From Pyrrhosoma nymphula (lineage: Eukaryota > Arthropoda > Insecta > Odonata > Coenagrionidae), in NCBI GenBank assembly GCA_963573305.1, contig OY754332.1:49513559-49577558 (forward strand): 64,000 nucleotides of DNA, in the 5' to 3' direction. Position 1 is the first letter of the stretch. Each line of letters opens with the position of its first letter. Shown one piece after another: positions 1 to 11,559 of this stretch. The notes beneath the pieces were generated by a model. The model saw only the letters and a list, made by a program, of their open reading frames with translations, was not told where the DNA came from and ran no database searches. The position numbers and the translations under genes were made by a program.

Positions 1-1
1 C

Positions 2-905
2 TTGTCGTGGAAGGAGCATATTAAAATAGTCGCAATCAAAATTCATATCACACTTTACCGACTTAAGCAATTTAGAGATTAAATTCCGGTAATTAAGAAA
101 AAAACTAGTGTACACACTTCTACTGCCACATATAGACTACTACTCACTTGCTTACTCCGATTTCTCTCAGGAATTAAATATTAAACTTCAAAGACTCCAG
201 AACTGTAGCTTACGATTTATATTGAATACTGCCTTCAATGAGCATGTTACTCCATTATATAATAATAACCAGTGGTTGAAACTATGTAAAAGAAGGAAAC
301 TTCAAAAGGCAATATTCATGTATAATGTATAATCTCATCATAAACAGAGTGCCTTCCTACTTATATGAAAATATAATTTTTAATAGTGATAGGGAGAAAA
401 GATTAACACGGAAAACTGAGGAACTATTTGTCCCTCCTTTCCGTTCAAATATACATGGCAAATCCTTCTGTGTGTCCCTGAGCAAGTGAAATTCATTAAG
501 AACTTTTCACAGTTCAAATATAGGGTAACTATGAGGATAAATTCCCTGCCCGATGAATAAAAACTTAATTTATAATTTAATATTCTACTAATGTCTTGTT
601 TTTCTTTTTGTAACATTGTATTCTGTATATATTTAAGCATTTTGTTTATGCTCCAGTATTCTGTTAATGTTGTATGTATGTAATGTATTCTTCTAATTAT
701 CAAGTGATATGAAATTGTAATTGTAATCTGGTGAAACAAAAATAATTTTTGTGATGTTGGAAAGCTTGTTATGGCTCGATTGTAACTAATTAATAATTTC
801 TTTTTTAAGAAATATATCATGTTCCATATACATTAAGAATATATCATGTTCCATGGGAACTATTTTCCCCGAACAATAAATATTGTATTCTATTCTATAT
901 AAATT
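2..905 (+). pseudogene. Non-LTR retrotransposon 3' fragment (reverse transcriptase C-terminus and 3' UTR)
   Basis: The first 330 bases translate, with a stop and frame changes, into the region after the catalytic palm of a LINE reverse transcriptase. A 'LSWKEHI' and 'LYRLKQF' pair is followed by 'LLLPHIDY' and 'KLQRLQNCSLRFI'. From about 333 the same type of protein continues in another frame ('INRVPSYLYENI', 'RLTRKTEELFVPP'), so at least one frameshift has occurred. The coding remnant fades near 560 and an AT-rich 3' UTR runs to about 905, ending in an ATTCT-type short repeat. The same tail type closes the LINE fragment near 50.88 kb. The element runs off the left edge, so its 5' end is unknown. 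It is dead; the clade (Jockey-like or CR1-like) is not settled. Confidence 0.7.
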
Positions 906-1324
906 TATGTGAATTTTGTGCGTTAAAATATGTATTTGATAATTTAAATAAGTGCTTTATATTTAAAGCACATATATAGTAGCGTCCGTGAGAACATGAA
1001 GTTTTCATAAATGATGTTGAGTGCTACGAGAATAAATTGTGTGAAGTGAGAATAAATCAGTTGTTATCTCTTGAATCCAGAATTTACCTTAAAATTTTCA
1101 ATTTTACCTGTATATTGATTGATTATATGTACATATTAACTCGTTTGATTGATATCCGATATTTAACCGCGTTTTGCATTTGGAATTTCTGGTCGCAGAA
1201 AAAGCCATTACGTGTACCTATATAGTATTTAATCTTCCAAAAATGGCTAGAATTATTCGTTGGAATAAATTGAACAGTGGCATGATCTCAAAAATAGAAT
1301 ATCCGTGTATGTGTTTTATATTTG

Positions 1325-1706
1325 TAGGTACATCTACATACTACCCCGCAAGCCACCTCAATAGGCGTGTGGCGGGGGGTGTTAGGACACCAGCCGTTTA
1401 TATATAAAAAGGAAACGCTCTAATGAAATTACGCATAGCATTTATTAAAGTCCCTTATTGTTCGGGGGAACAACGAATTCCCGTACCTATCCGTTCGGAA
1501 AAATATCTCTCTTAATTTATCGTTTCTGTCGGACCTGGAAATATAGTGGGGTTCTAATATGATGTTCTCCGTGTCGTTCTTAAAGATATCTATCCTTAAT
1601 TGCTCAAGTAATCTAAGCCTAGCGCGCAGCCTCCGAGTCTCTAGCGGCTCCCAACCTAATTCGTTCAACAGGTATGGTATTGAAATATTCTTGTTGGTAT
1701 ATATTC
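1325..1706 (-). pseudogene. CR1-like LINE 3' end, minus strand
   Basis: Minus-strand translation of 1668-1432 gives a 79-residue frame with 'LNELGWEPLETRRLRARLRLL' type sequence, nearly the same as the C-terminus of the longer LINE copy at 38.5-39.97 kb. Below 1430 comes the same 3' UTR, with a hairpin-like 'GTGTTAGGACACC' neighbourhood and a GTAGATGTAC-type tail near 1325-1345. Upstream coding sequence is interrupted at 1706 by the 1.4-kb element at 1707-3119 and resumes weakly beyond 3125 (about 3126-3170), where an 'ERAA' RT remnant with a stop is readable. It is a 5'-truncated, inactive copy. Confidence 0.75.
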
Positions 1707-3119
1707 TACCAGAAGCGGGACCCGGCTTCGCACGGGAAGCTGTACATTAATTACACCGATGATGCATAAAAGAACCGAGCTAATGTTGAGAATGTTAAAT
1801 TTTCTCTGCTAAAAAAATTATACATGACATGAAATTTGAGGTTTACTTTAAAGAATATAATAAATCGCATTTTTTATATATTTTTTAGAAGAAGAACAAA
1901 ACAAATGGTACAAAACCCACATATTTGGTAATATTATTACCCAATCTTGGTACAGAAATAATGCTAAATAATATTCATAAGGGTAAGATGATCATGCACG
2001 TTGAATTTCAGTGGGAGATGCCATTTACCTTTATCAATATGAATCAATGCATGACGCGTGCTATGTTCACTATTCACTATCAGTCATTAACCGCATGTTG
2101 GAACTTCGGAGTGAATTCTCATTGAAATTCGCTTATATAAAATGAAAATCTTATAAATAATGCATGCTCGGGTAAAAACTCAAAAACGAAATCTAGTACA
2201 ATTTTCAAACTTTCAAGACTATAAAATGTCTTCTACGCGCAAATAACTGACAACTTTACATGTAACTCATGACATCCAGTTCGATGCCTTTTCGTTCGTT
2301 TTTCTTGGAAAAATAAATGTTCCTATGCATAATGATTTTAAGTTAAAATTCTCAGAATATTTTTGACGGTATACATATTCTATAATAATTCCAGAAGCAG
2401 AAAAATATCAAACATACTACTTTGTAATGTGATTACATACTGCGGCCATAAATAATGCTAGTAAGGGCAAGATGAGGGTGCCTGTTAAAATTCAGCGCGA
2501 GAGAGAAAACATGAAAGCCGTTGTAAGTGACTATGAGAATCAATGTGGCGTGCTAAATGCTGATACTACGTAAAAGTTATTAAACGCAAATAATGAGGTT
2601 GTGGTAAACACTATCACTTAGTCATTGAACATGGCCTATAAATGCTGCAGGCATGAATGGTCATTCATGAAATCGCTATTAAATGGATATTCACGCCTGG
2701 TTGCCAAGGAAATTTCTATTGTTGAAAAGGAAGAAAAATTGATGAATTTAGAGCTAAAAACGCAATAATGGGAGAAAAAAGAAGCGTATAAGAAAATCAA
2801 ATGAAATAATTAAATACAGCATTATTTTATGCGTTCGATGATGTAAATTTCCATCCAATATCTTGAGTGCGGGTAATGTAAAAAAGAAAATAAATAAACA
2901 CATACACCGAAGTCAATGCTTCTCTTATGGGAGTAAAAGTTAAAATTAATGGGGTTAATACAACCCCAAAACTTTTTTATTTCAAAAATCCTTTCTTACT
3001 GCGCCTATACATCACGATGTAAATATACCCTCAAAATGTCACCTTTTTATCACAAGTAGTTAGGGCTGTGCATTGATGAGTGAGTGAGTCAGTCAGGACA
3101 GTACGTTTTATATATAAAG
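1707..3119. mobile_element. 1.4-kb non-autonomous element nested in the minus-strand LINE
   Basis: LINE homology stops at 1706 and resumes after 3125. The interval is bounded by the direct repeat ATATTC (1701-1706 and 3120-3125), read as a 6-bp target-site duplication. The left end is GC-rich (ACCCGGCTTCGCACGGG). The right end has GTGAGTGAGTCAGTCAGG followed by an AT-rich tail. No coding frame over 70 codons has any recognisable content. Internal blocks are partly repeated: a GGGTAAGATGATCATGC block near 1983 resembles one near 2467. The TTGCCAAGGAAAT block near 2701 recurs near 17402 in another repeat. The class is unknown; it may be a SINE-like or LINE-derived non-autonomous family. Confidence 0.55.
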
Positions 3120-3170
3120 ATATTCCCGGATTTAGGATAGTGAAATGGCTGCGCGCTCGTACCATGAAAC

Positions 3171-3984
3171 AATTATTATACAATTTCGTGTGGCAAAGTT
3201 GAATTTAAAATGAATTTAATGAGTGGCAAAGAAATACATATGGTGAAAGAAATTTAAGTTGAGTGAAGAAATGAGTAAATTTGCTATAAGCACTCTTGGT
3301 TATTGTATGTGTACCTACTTGTTGTTGTCCAACACATTGTTTTAGCATTATTTGATGATTAATCCGAATTTTATTAAGAAAGAGAATTCCAAAAATATAT
3401 CTGCTCAACTACGAAAATAGAGGCCGAAAGCAAACAAATATCAGTAAAAAATACGAACTTTCGTTACCCTGGCCAAAAATCGGAGGCTAACATAAGGCAA
3501 CCAAAATACGATGCTCACAATTGTGTGAAGTCGCCTATTTTCTGAAATCATAAGCTACTTCAGTACGTAATCTAGTTTTAAGTAAGTGACTTCATGCACG
3601 AAATTTGATTATAATTAAAAACTTTCAATGGGAATCATCCATTTAAGAAAAACTACACCGCAATAATAGGCATTCACCGCGGACGATTTTTGGAAATTAT
3701 TATAAAAAATATTCCGGTGATCGAGTCCGTCCACCGCACGTGCCGTAGAAGTAGTTTCGGTAGAATACAAGAGGCCTTTAGAAGTCCATGGAAACTCTCC
3801 CGCCATTCCTAAGCGAGTTATCTCCCTTTTTGAGGGGTTAAAGAAAAGCAGAAAATAAGGTAATTTGCTTATATCCTATCGAGGATTGTACAATGATGAT
3901 CTCATAATATAGTCAAAGATATGGTAACTTAACTTTAGCGAAAATATAAATTTAAGGAAAAAAGAAATTTCTACCGAATGTAAT
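3171..3984. other. Non-coding stretch with one dispersed-repeat block
   Basis: No gene or RNA is recognisable. The only structured part is 3752-3845, listed separately because it matches the dimeric repeat at 15.5-16.2 kb. The rest is AT-rich and unassigned. Confidence 0.5.
3752..3845 (+). repeat. Fragment of a dispersed repeat shared with 15.5-16.2 kb
   Basis: An ordered run of short matches (GTAGAATA, then GTCCATGG, then CATTCC, then GGGGTTAAA) aligns with 16034-16116 and, less well, with 15700-15780. No coding content is seen. It probably represents an old non-autonomous family of unknown class. Confidence 0.45.
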
Positions 3985-4830
3985 AAAGAATTAATCATTT
4001 TTATTATAGATAATACAGTTACAAGTTGACCCTATAGTCAAGTGGTAACTTAAAATACTTATAAAGGTATTAGATAATACATATTCATAAAAAAACAATA
4101 CAAATACATGTCATGGATTACAGTCTTTTTGCGAAGCACCTTACATTATAAGGTAATGGATTTAAAACACTTGCACCTAAGCCATTCCATGCATCCACCC
4201 CTCTTTTCAAGCAGGAGAATTTCTCCCAGTTAGTTCTCTGTTTGGGGGGCTCGATTTTGAACCCATGGTCCTTCCTAGAGAAATAAGCCGGATATCTTAG
4301 CCTCCCTGTGATATCCACCCAGGCAGTTTCCCCAACATGTGCTTTATATATGGCCTTCAGCCGCGAGATATCCCTCCTCTCTCTCAGCGATTCCCAGCCT
4401 AATTTAGCGATCATTGCACTCACACTGGCTTCTCTATTATAATTTCCCATTACAAACCTTTCCGCCCTCCTTTGGACCGTTTCTATGGTTTTTATTTGCC
4501 CCGAAAAATGTGGCTCCCAGACCGCGGCCCCATACTCAAAATGGAACGCACAAGTGTATTGTATGCGAACTCGTTTGTGTCACACATGCTTTCCCTCAAT
4601 GTCCGCGTAACAAAATTTAGAACCTTGGACGCTTTCGTTGCGACTCTATCCACCTGCGGTCCCCAGTGTAAATCAGATGCCAAAGTAACTCCTACGTATT
4701 TACAAATTTTTTCTTCCTCAAGTGAATCAACCCCAAGCGTATATTTGCTTTCTACCAGTTTTTGTATCCTGCCAAACCTTATGAGATTTGTTTTTTCAGA
4801 ATGTTCTAAGGAATTCTACAAATTTGGCTG
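3985..4830 (-). pseudogene. LINE reverse transcriptase C-terminal fragment
   Basis: The minus strand encodes two adjoining blocks. The upstream one (4830-4492) has 'YVGVTLASDLHWGPQVD' and 'AYNTLVRSILSMG', the region after the RT palm. The downstream one (4450-4121) has 'SVSAMIAKLGWESLRERR', 'RLKAIYKAHVG' and 'DAWNGLG', the family's C-terminal tail. A stop and a frameshift separate them. Below 4120 an AT-rich 3' UTR ends near 3985 in TAATAAAA-like sequence. It is a different LINE family from the copy at 38.5 kb, 5'-truncated and inactive. Confidence 0.7.
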
Positions 4831-6828
4831 AGGAATTTTCGCAAAAGGTGTAAGGGAATGCTGCAGACATTCTTTTAAAAAGTGTTTGAATATTTCAAGG
4901 GCAGTCTACAGAAATACCAAGGGAATTTTGTAAAAATATTTTTTTAGGAAATTGTATAGAACTCAGGATCAAGAAAATCAGGATAATACTTGAGCTGTAA
5001 AAATGTTCGTTTTGAGTAACGATAGCGAACACACATGGAGTACATTTCCTTAGTTTGGTTATGCTGATTAAATGAATGGTAGTCGAATCGCCAAAGCGAC
5101 ACATTTTAGGAGAGTAAATAGTGCTTGAAGAAAGAAACTGAGAAATCCGTGGGTGCACGGTGTCAAAGGAATCCTCAAAGGTGAGAAATATAAAGAATAT
5201 TTGGGTAAATGAGGAAGCAAACGGCAATGCAAACCTCGGAACCATAAACAGTCTTTTGACTGCGCCGACCCCGAAAAGCAGGAGTGCGTAGGGTACTTAC
5301 CAACTTCAAAGTCTGCAGCGGACCGACGCAATTAGTTCTCAAAGACACCTCTTGATCTTCATGGGTTACCATTACCTCCAGACGGAAAAGCAGCTGCACT
5401 CAGGTCACTCATCTGAAATTTACTGGCCTTAAAATTTTAGTAGATTTTTCCAGCTCTTTGCGTGTTTGCCTCTGTGCGGCACACGCAGTCACCCTTACGC
5501 TCCTAGTAACTCACTCACAGCCTGTGTACGGGGTGACTCAACCCAGCTGATGCAAGGTGGAGCTCAACATTTTAGGAGCTGTGAAATACAGTATACCGAA
5601 AATACATGTTGAGTAATTTTTTCGTAATCAATAATGCACGTTTATGTTAAGAATTATTTTTTATTTATTTTAAAACATTGTTCACATATAGCAGTAGCGC
5701 CAACTTAAAGTGAAACATTTAACAATAAACATGATAAGGACAAAAATACGGCATACTGGAACAAATCAATTTGGAACGCCACCGTAATGGATTATCCTCG
5801 AGGAAGATTTCAATGAGCGAGAGCATATATTTACTCTGTTTCAATTATTGCTTTCACAGGTTCTATTGCTTCAACGTAAAACTATAATGGAATACAAGCA
5901 ACATGAAACAAAAATTTAATGCATGGAGCATTATAGCCGCATATACTGATATTAATGACGTTCACACGATTTAGTATTTCACGTCAAAACTGGGAAAGCA
6001 GTTTCAGGCATTTTAAAAGTTATGTGTTGCTCAATCAAAACTTCATGCTCCACAAATAGTCCTCTCCACATAAATACGACTACCCTATGATCCAGACGCT
6101 GTAACATAGCTAAAGGCTATAGATAGAGATATGATAAACGTAACGTTTCCAGCGAAAATTCATAATGCAATATATATTCAAATTATATAGAATATTATCT
6201 TTATCAATCGATGAATTCTGATGAAAAAAAATATTGTCTGTGTCCTTGTCCCTCACATTTGCACTTTATTAAATTATTAACCCTGGAGTGGAGTTAAAAT
6301 AATCTGTTATCCTTATACCAAACCAGGTACCAAACTTATATAATGACTTAAATACCGGCATTCGTGCGAATGGCGCCACAGTTGACGAAGTTAAAGCCAC
6401 CTTTTAGATACTTGAAATAGAAGTGATTCAAAGCCTTTCGTTACCGTAAACGTTATTGATCACCACTTACGCAGATGTCACCCACCAGGAGATATGCACA
6501 AATGCGTGAAATTGTGTGCCACTGTTGTGTCCTTCCATCCTATCATTAAATGGTTTGATTATAATGCTTCAATTACTCTTATGAAAGAATGAAACCATTC
6601 AACGATTGCTAAAGACGCCGAAATATTCAATACTCCGACAAATACTTAACCGTCCGCAGAATAGGCACTACTGTCAAAATTACGTAACATCTTCCCCGAA
6701 AGAAATTCGCTTTCTATTAAGTGGTGCCTCTAGAAAGAGTTTGCTCAGAATCTCCGAACAACAGCACCAGAAGGAAATGTATTTTCTGCCAAAAATATGT
6801 TTTGTGTGGCAAAATCATCCATCATTCT
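4831..6828. other. Unassigned non-coding stretch
   Basis: No transposon protein is recognisable on either strand. A minus-strand frame near 5301-5426 ends at a good splice donor and is discussed as a possible exon in the findings. The remaining sequence is ordinary AT-rich intergenic DNA with no repeat I could match elsewhere in the window. Confidence 0.45.
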
Positions 6829-7235
6829 CTAAAGGCGATGCCTTGTCGCTGTAGCCATGTCTCTCTCTCTCTTCTTTGCTGTTTTCCTCATATTTCCAAA
6901 TGACTGCAGGTCCAATTCCGTGAATATCGCCTTAAAGTAAGAAGTTCTGGGACGCCCTCTTGGATTTTTTCCAAGTACTTTTCCCTCAAAGATATTGGTC
7001 AGAAAACTGTTGTGCCGTAATATATGTCCCACTAGCTTTGCTCTCCTTTCTTTAATTGTATTTAAGAGGGACCTCTTATCTTTCACTAAAGCAAGCACTT
7101 CGTCATTAGTTTTTCTTTCTATCCAGCTCATCTGTGTAAATCCCCTCCACATCCCCATTTCTGCTGCTTCTAGTTTATTATACTCTGCTTTTCCGATAGT
7201 CCATGTCCATTCAGAGAAATAAGCACCCAAAATTT
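6829..7235 (-). pseudogene. RTE-type retrotransposon RT C-terminal fragment
   Basis: A 133-codon minus-strand frame carries the tail typical of RTE-like endonuclease/reverse transcriptase proteins: 'EWTWTIGKAEYNKLEAAEMG', then 'WIERKTNDEVL', then 'KLVGHILRHNSF' and 'EGKVLGKNPRGRPRTSY'. The same order (ETWTL, AFEMW, ERKTNEEVL, EGRMLGKRGRGRKR) ends the RTE copies at 26 kb and 49.5 kb, but here it is strongly diverged, so this is a separate family. The frame starts abruptly near 7230, so the copy is 5'-truncated. No catalytic residues remain. Confidence 0.75.
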
Positions 7236-7806
7236 TCCACCAGAATCCCGATATTCAACTAAGCGGGGACTAATCGCATATGGTTGATGACAACATGAAA
7301 TCTATTTATGAGCAGCGCATTCGGTGGAGGAATGAATTCAGAGACCTTGAGCCATGACAAATAAAGTGGACGAAAATAGGACCGAAGAGCGAGAGCCATT
7401 CGCAAATGGAAATAAACGGAAAAGTGGCACATGGTCTCGGTTTGGGGGGGGGGGGAAGGGGGCGATTCGGAGGGAAGGGAGCCAAGCGCGAGTTTCCAGG
7501 CGGGGGGAGGGGTGGGCGGGTGGGTGGGGGCGTGGGTGGGATGCAGAGCGAAAGACGAGGCGCCAGCAGGAGTGCAAACGTTGTCACCCTCGCCTCAATG
7601 GTTAACATTGTTCACGTTCAGGCAATGAATCAGTCCAGCAGGACGACTCCGCGAGACATTTCGGGAGATAACTATTCCCAATGAGGAGCAGCTGTGGATA
7701 AAAAGGAACTTCCACGATTGGGAATGGTGGTCAATGACGCAATTAGAGCTGCATCAGTCGTAGTGTTGCCAACTCATTATCGTATTCAGTTGTTTAAAAT
7801 CTAGCT
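7236..7806. other. G-rich low-complexity stretch, otherwise unassigned
   Basis: 7440-7545 is strongly G-rich on the plus strand, with runs of 9-10 G. It creates long overlapping frames on both strands whose proteins are only Gly/Arg/Pro-rich. I regard those frames as artefacts. Nothing else is recognisable up to the MITE at 7807. Confidence 0.5.
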
Positions 7807-8108
7807 CAGTTGTTCTAAACCTTTTTGACACCAAGGCACACTTGAGGTGCTTGGAAATGCAGACGGTAAACCAATGAACAAAAACTGTGATTATATATAG
7901 TATATACACAAAAACCGAAAAAACACTTATCGTTTTTAAACAAAAATAACAAAATTGAAAAGTATCTATTAGTTTAATAATTTAATTAATTATTATTATT
8001 ATTTTTTATGATTTTTTATGAGCTTTTTATGAGCTATTTTTATGAGCCACACTTGGAAGAGGCTTGCGGCGCACCAGTGCGTCGCGGCACACCGGTTTAG
8101 AACCACTG
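7807..8108. mobile_element. 302-bp hAT-type MITE
   Basis: The ends are imperfect inverted repeats: CAGTTGTTCTAAACC on the left and GGTTTAGAACCACTG on the right. They are flanked by a perfect 8-bp direct duplication ATCTAGCT (7799-7806 and 8109-8116). CAG-starting ends and an 8-bp target duplication are standard for hAT elements. The interior is AT-rich with no open frame. It must have been moved by a transposase encoded elsewhere. Confidence 0.88.
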
Positions 8109-8249
8109 ATCTAGCTAGTCGCTGGGTGAATAAAGATAGAAGTCACTAGTTTTGCCGCTAGATGGGGACGCACCAAATATTTATTTTATACTTCGGGAAA
8201 TATTTACAAGTCGTGCGAGTATAAGTGTTGCGCAGCTGATGGAAGGAGA

Positions 8250-8640
8250 ATAGAGTAGAGTTTAGAGCCGTTAGAGACTCGGAGACTACGCGCTAGGCTT
8301 TGATTGCATGAAAAATTCAGATCAGGCGAATTTCAGTACGATACGGAGGATAAGCATTATTTTGACACCGCACTATTCCTCTAGACCTAATAGAAGTGAC
8401 AAATTATGATAAAAACATGGCCAAACTCATAGGTACCAAAACTCCTTCCTTCCATTAACCATTAGCAATGATAATCAAAACAGCGCGACACTAATATTTG
8501 ATACATCGTTCACATACAACTCACCTCTGTCCTCCCCCTCCTTTTCCCTCCCTTTCCATGGATGGTGTCCTAACACCCCCTGCTATACGCCTCTCCGGCG
8601 GCTCGCAGAGTAGACTCGTACGGAGATGTATCATCCTTAG
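8250..8640 (+). pseudogene. Old CR1-like LINE 3' end
   Basis: This aligns by eye with 39643-39950 of the LINE at 38.5 kb. Shared blocks in the same order include GAGACTCGGAGACTACGCGC near 8275, the 'GAYACGGAGRA' block near 8340, and the 3' UTR block GGTGTCCTAACACCCCC near 8563. Many substitutions and small indels destroy the frame, so it is older than the 39-kb copy and clearly inactive. Confidence 0.65.
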
Positions 8641-9149
8641 AAAAGCGTTGGTGCTATATTTAGTTCACAATTTTAGAAAGGCACTCCATAGATGTTAACA
8701 TTTTATTCATTTTTCAACTACATTTTTTCAATGCCTTTTCGTTTCAATTTCCACTAACAGGTAATGACACACTTTGCGAATGCTTACACATTTTTAGAAT
8801 TATGGAAGAGTCCAAATTATAAATTTGCTCCAGGTGTTAACAAAATAGAATCCCACTCCCACTTTCTCTCCCTGTGTCACAAGTGCGGACAGCATTAGGG
8901 GATCCCTTCGTTGTGTCATTGCAGAAAGACCTCAACACACATACAAAATATCAGTATTATAGCAAAAGTGTCGATATTTTTGTGCAGTTTTTAACCGAAG
9001 AAATATTTAAACTCCCTAGTTCTGTCATCAAATTCACATTTTTCCTGAAAATTAGTTAAATTTGTCGCTCGGCGCTTCAATTCGTTTGTGCTGCCTAAGA
9101 CTCGTAAAGGCACGAGAAGTACCAACATAGTCACTAGCTTGGCAACACT
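8641..9149. other. Unassigned AT-rich stretch
   Basis: No coding sequence, RNA or repeat could be recognised between the LINE remnant and the RTE-like remnant. Confidence 0.5.
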
Positions 9150-9960
9150 GATCAGTAGCATGGCATCACGTCATCAGCAGTCATCAATCCGAAGATAGGT
9201 TTGCTGCAGGTCTCCACTCCGATCACTTCTCCACCAACCACTTCAATCCTACATACTTCACTTTGACGTCCTTCATGATTTTCCCGATATATTCTATTCT
9301 TAGTTTTCGTCTCTAATTCTTCCCATCTCTTTCGCCTTCCACTATTTTTTCCAATAAGATATTTCGTTGCAAAATATGTCCAATAATTTTGTCTCCTCTT
9401 CTCAACAATTTACAATATGCTTCCTTCTTCTCCAGCTCTTCGTAGAACTTCTTCATTCCTGATTCTCTCCGACCATTTAATCTTCATCATTCTTCGACAG
9501 CACCACATCTCCATTGCTTTCAATCTCTTTTGCTCTGCAGCAGTCAAGTTTCACTGCCACATAAAAACATGCTTCAAATACGTGTTTCATCAAAGTGCTT
9601 CCTTACTTCCAGGCTTGTGTTACCAGCTGTCAGCAGACTCCTCTTCTGGTAAAATGCCTTCTTTGCTTGGGCTATTCTAATCACAATGTCTACCTTCCTT
9701 CTTCCATCACCGGTGATTTTTCTTCCCAGATATCAATATCCTTCCACTGGCGCAAGTTTTTGCTGCTAATTTTGACGGTGATTTTATCTTCTTGATTTCT
9801 TCCAGAAACCGTGACCTTGGTTTTCTTGATATTAATCTTCAAGTTTAATTTCTTCATTGTTTTTTTCCAATAGTTGAGCATTCTCGCCAGATATTCTTTC
9901 TTCTCTGCGAGAATTACAATTATATGAGCAAAGCTTAGCATCCTAATATGTACCATTCTC
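9150..9960 (-). pseudogene. RTE-like retrotransposon fragment, RT palm to 3' end
   Basis: Minus-strand reading starts at a degraded motif C: 'SFAHIIVILAEKK' stands where an active enzyme has F-A-D-D. It continues through 'LNLKINIKKTKVTVSG' (the primer-grip side), 'RIAQAKKAFYQKRSLL', and a C-terminal 'RLKAMEMWCCRRMMKIKWSE' block in shifted frames. Loss of both catalytic aspartates plus several frameshifts makes it dead. Its 3' end near 9160-9230 contains CAGTCATCAATCCGAAGAT, which recurs at 36448-36466, so that fragment is the same family. Confidence 0.75.
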
Positions 9961-11559
9961 CGAATTCTTTTTCACGCTGCATCTTTATACCACGTCATCA
10001 GATGTGCATAATCAAGCAGGGCACGGTCAGAGCTAATAATCTCGCGACTCATTATCAGCGGCCATCAAAGATGGGATAAGTTTTACTTGGCTCCCAGCTT
10101 ATTACTTCGATCGCTTTCCTCCTCACTTCTCCAACAGGTACTCCTTTTTTTCACAAGATGGCCGAGAGGAAAAATCGCACTTCTCAGGTTTGAAAGTTTC
10201 CCATTCCTAGAGTAAATGATGCATTGTTGTGTTGAAAGTATTTTACAAATGCGCAAGGTTTGCATAATAAGTGAGGTGAATTTGGTTCCGATATCTCTGT
10301 TAAAAGTGGGTGAAATTACGAAAACGCTGGCGGGACGAAAGCTCACATTTACCGAGGCCTCCCTCGCAACACCAGCGCATTAACTGGTGACCCATAATTT
10401 GATCAAATGACGATCGGAAGCGCACCAAGATTTCCGTCCTCATTGTAAGGTTCATGGGTCCAACATAATCGGGTAGCGTGACGCGTATGAGGTCATCGGG
10501 AGTATTTACGTTCGAGATACCGAAGAGAGAGATTCGTGATAACAAGAGCCTAATTTCGAAGTCGATGTAGGAAGTATATTACTTGGCAAGTGTGATTCTT
10601 TGATTTGACCTTAACAGGAGGGTCATACCAAGTTCCTGAGAAAAATATCTACCCTACCTCAAGGTCGAAAGTGATAATAATTATTAAATCAAAAAATGGC
10701 TCGGTGGACTCATTGCACTTCTAAAACTACGAGACGACGACTATTAAAGTAGTAATACAAGCACGATATAGCGAACAAAATGTAGTGTAAGATTACCTCA
10801 GATTCCCCTTCGTAACACAATGTAAGAAGAACGGAACAACGGAAGAAATATACGCTCATTCGTCCGGGTCGCCCCAATGCTGAACAGTGACTCAGGGAGC
10901 TCACTATAATGCGCGTAATTGAATAACTTGCTGTAGGAAAACCATGTGTATTGGGGAAATGCTGCAATTTTATAATCTTTTACGTGGCCGCTGCGACGAC
11001 ATGGTGGGGGGAAGGGCCGGGGATATATATAAAGAGGAGGGCTATTATTTTTAGAGGATTTATGAAAGTTGGGGACAGTTAGTCACGTAATCTAACGATC
11101 GGAAATTCGGATAGTCAGCGCTCTCCTGTACATATTTACTCATATCTATTTAAAAAGAGACCTAATTGCCGGCGTCTACATCAATTCATTATATTAGCTT
11201 GCATTTTGCGGAAGGTTTTTGCTTAAGTTATGCATCCAGTAATATGTTTTCAACAGAGTGTTTCACCTAAAATAGTTTGTTTTAAAAAAGAGTTCAAGAT
11301 TCCAATCCACTAGAAGGGTTTGAAGGTTTCTTTAGTTTCTTATTTTTTTGGTGGAAAATTGAATAGGTAACTGAATTCTTAATACTGGATACTTTTCTGC
11401 AAAGACTGCTTCGATTTTTATAAGAATTTACTAGTAGCCTAGTTCTTTTGTCTACAGAGTTGCCTCCTGCCATTCCTTCTATGATTGCCACATCTACTAT
11501 TGAAATATGCGCGGAGACATCCAACGATTCAGCTGATAAAGCAGGTGGTAATTTCAAAA
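9961..11559. other. Unassigned stretch with a TATA-like motif
   Basis: No recognised gene. A minus-strand frame at 10300-10545 is open for 81 codons but matches no family I know. A GC-rich patch near 10985-11040 holds a TATA-like motif, listed separately. Confidence 0.45.
11016..11036 (+). promoter_or_regulatory. Possible TATA box
   Basis: GGATATATATAAAG sits directly after a GC-rich stretch (GAAGGGCCGG), the arrangement of a core promoter. No initiator or coding start at the right distance is evident, so this may be chance. Confidence 0.15.

Noticed and set aside
380..820. 146-codon minus-strand frame
   Set aside because: It lies opposite the AT-rich 3' UTR of a LINE and has no domain or composition of a real protein.
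7306..7684. Gly/Arg-rich overlapping frames
   Set aside because: Caused by G runs; no conserved residues.
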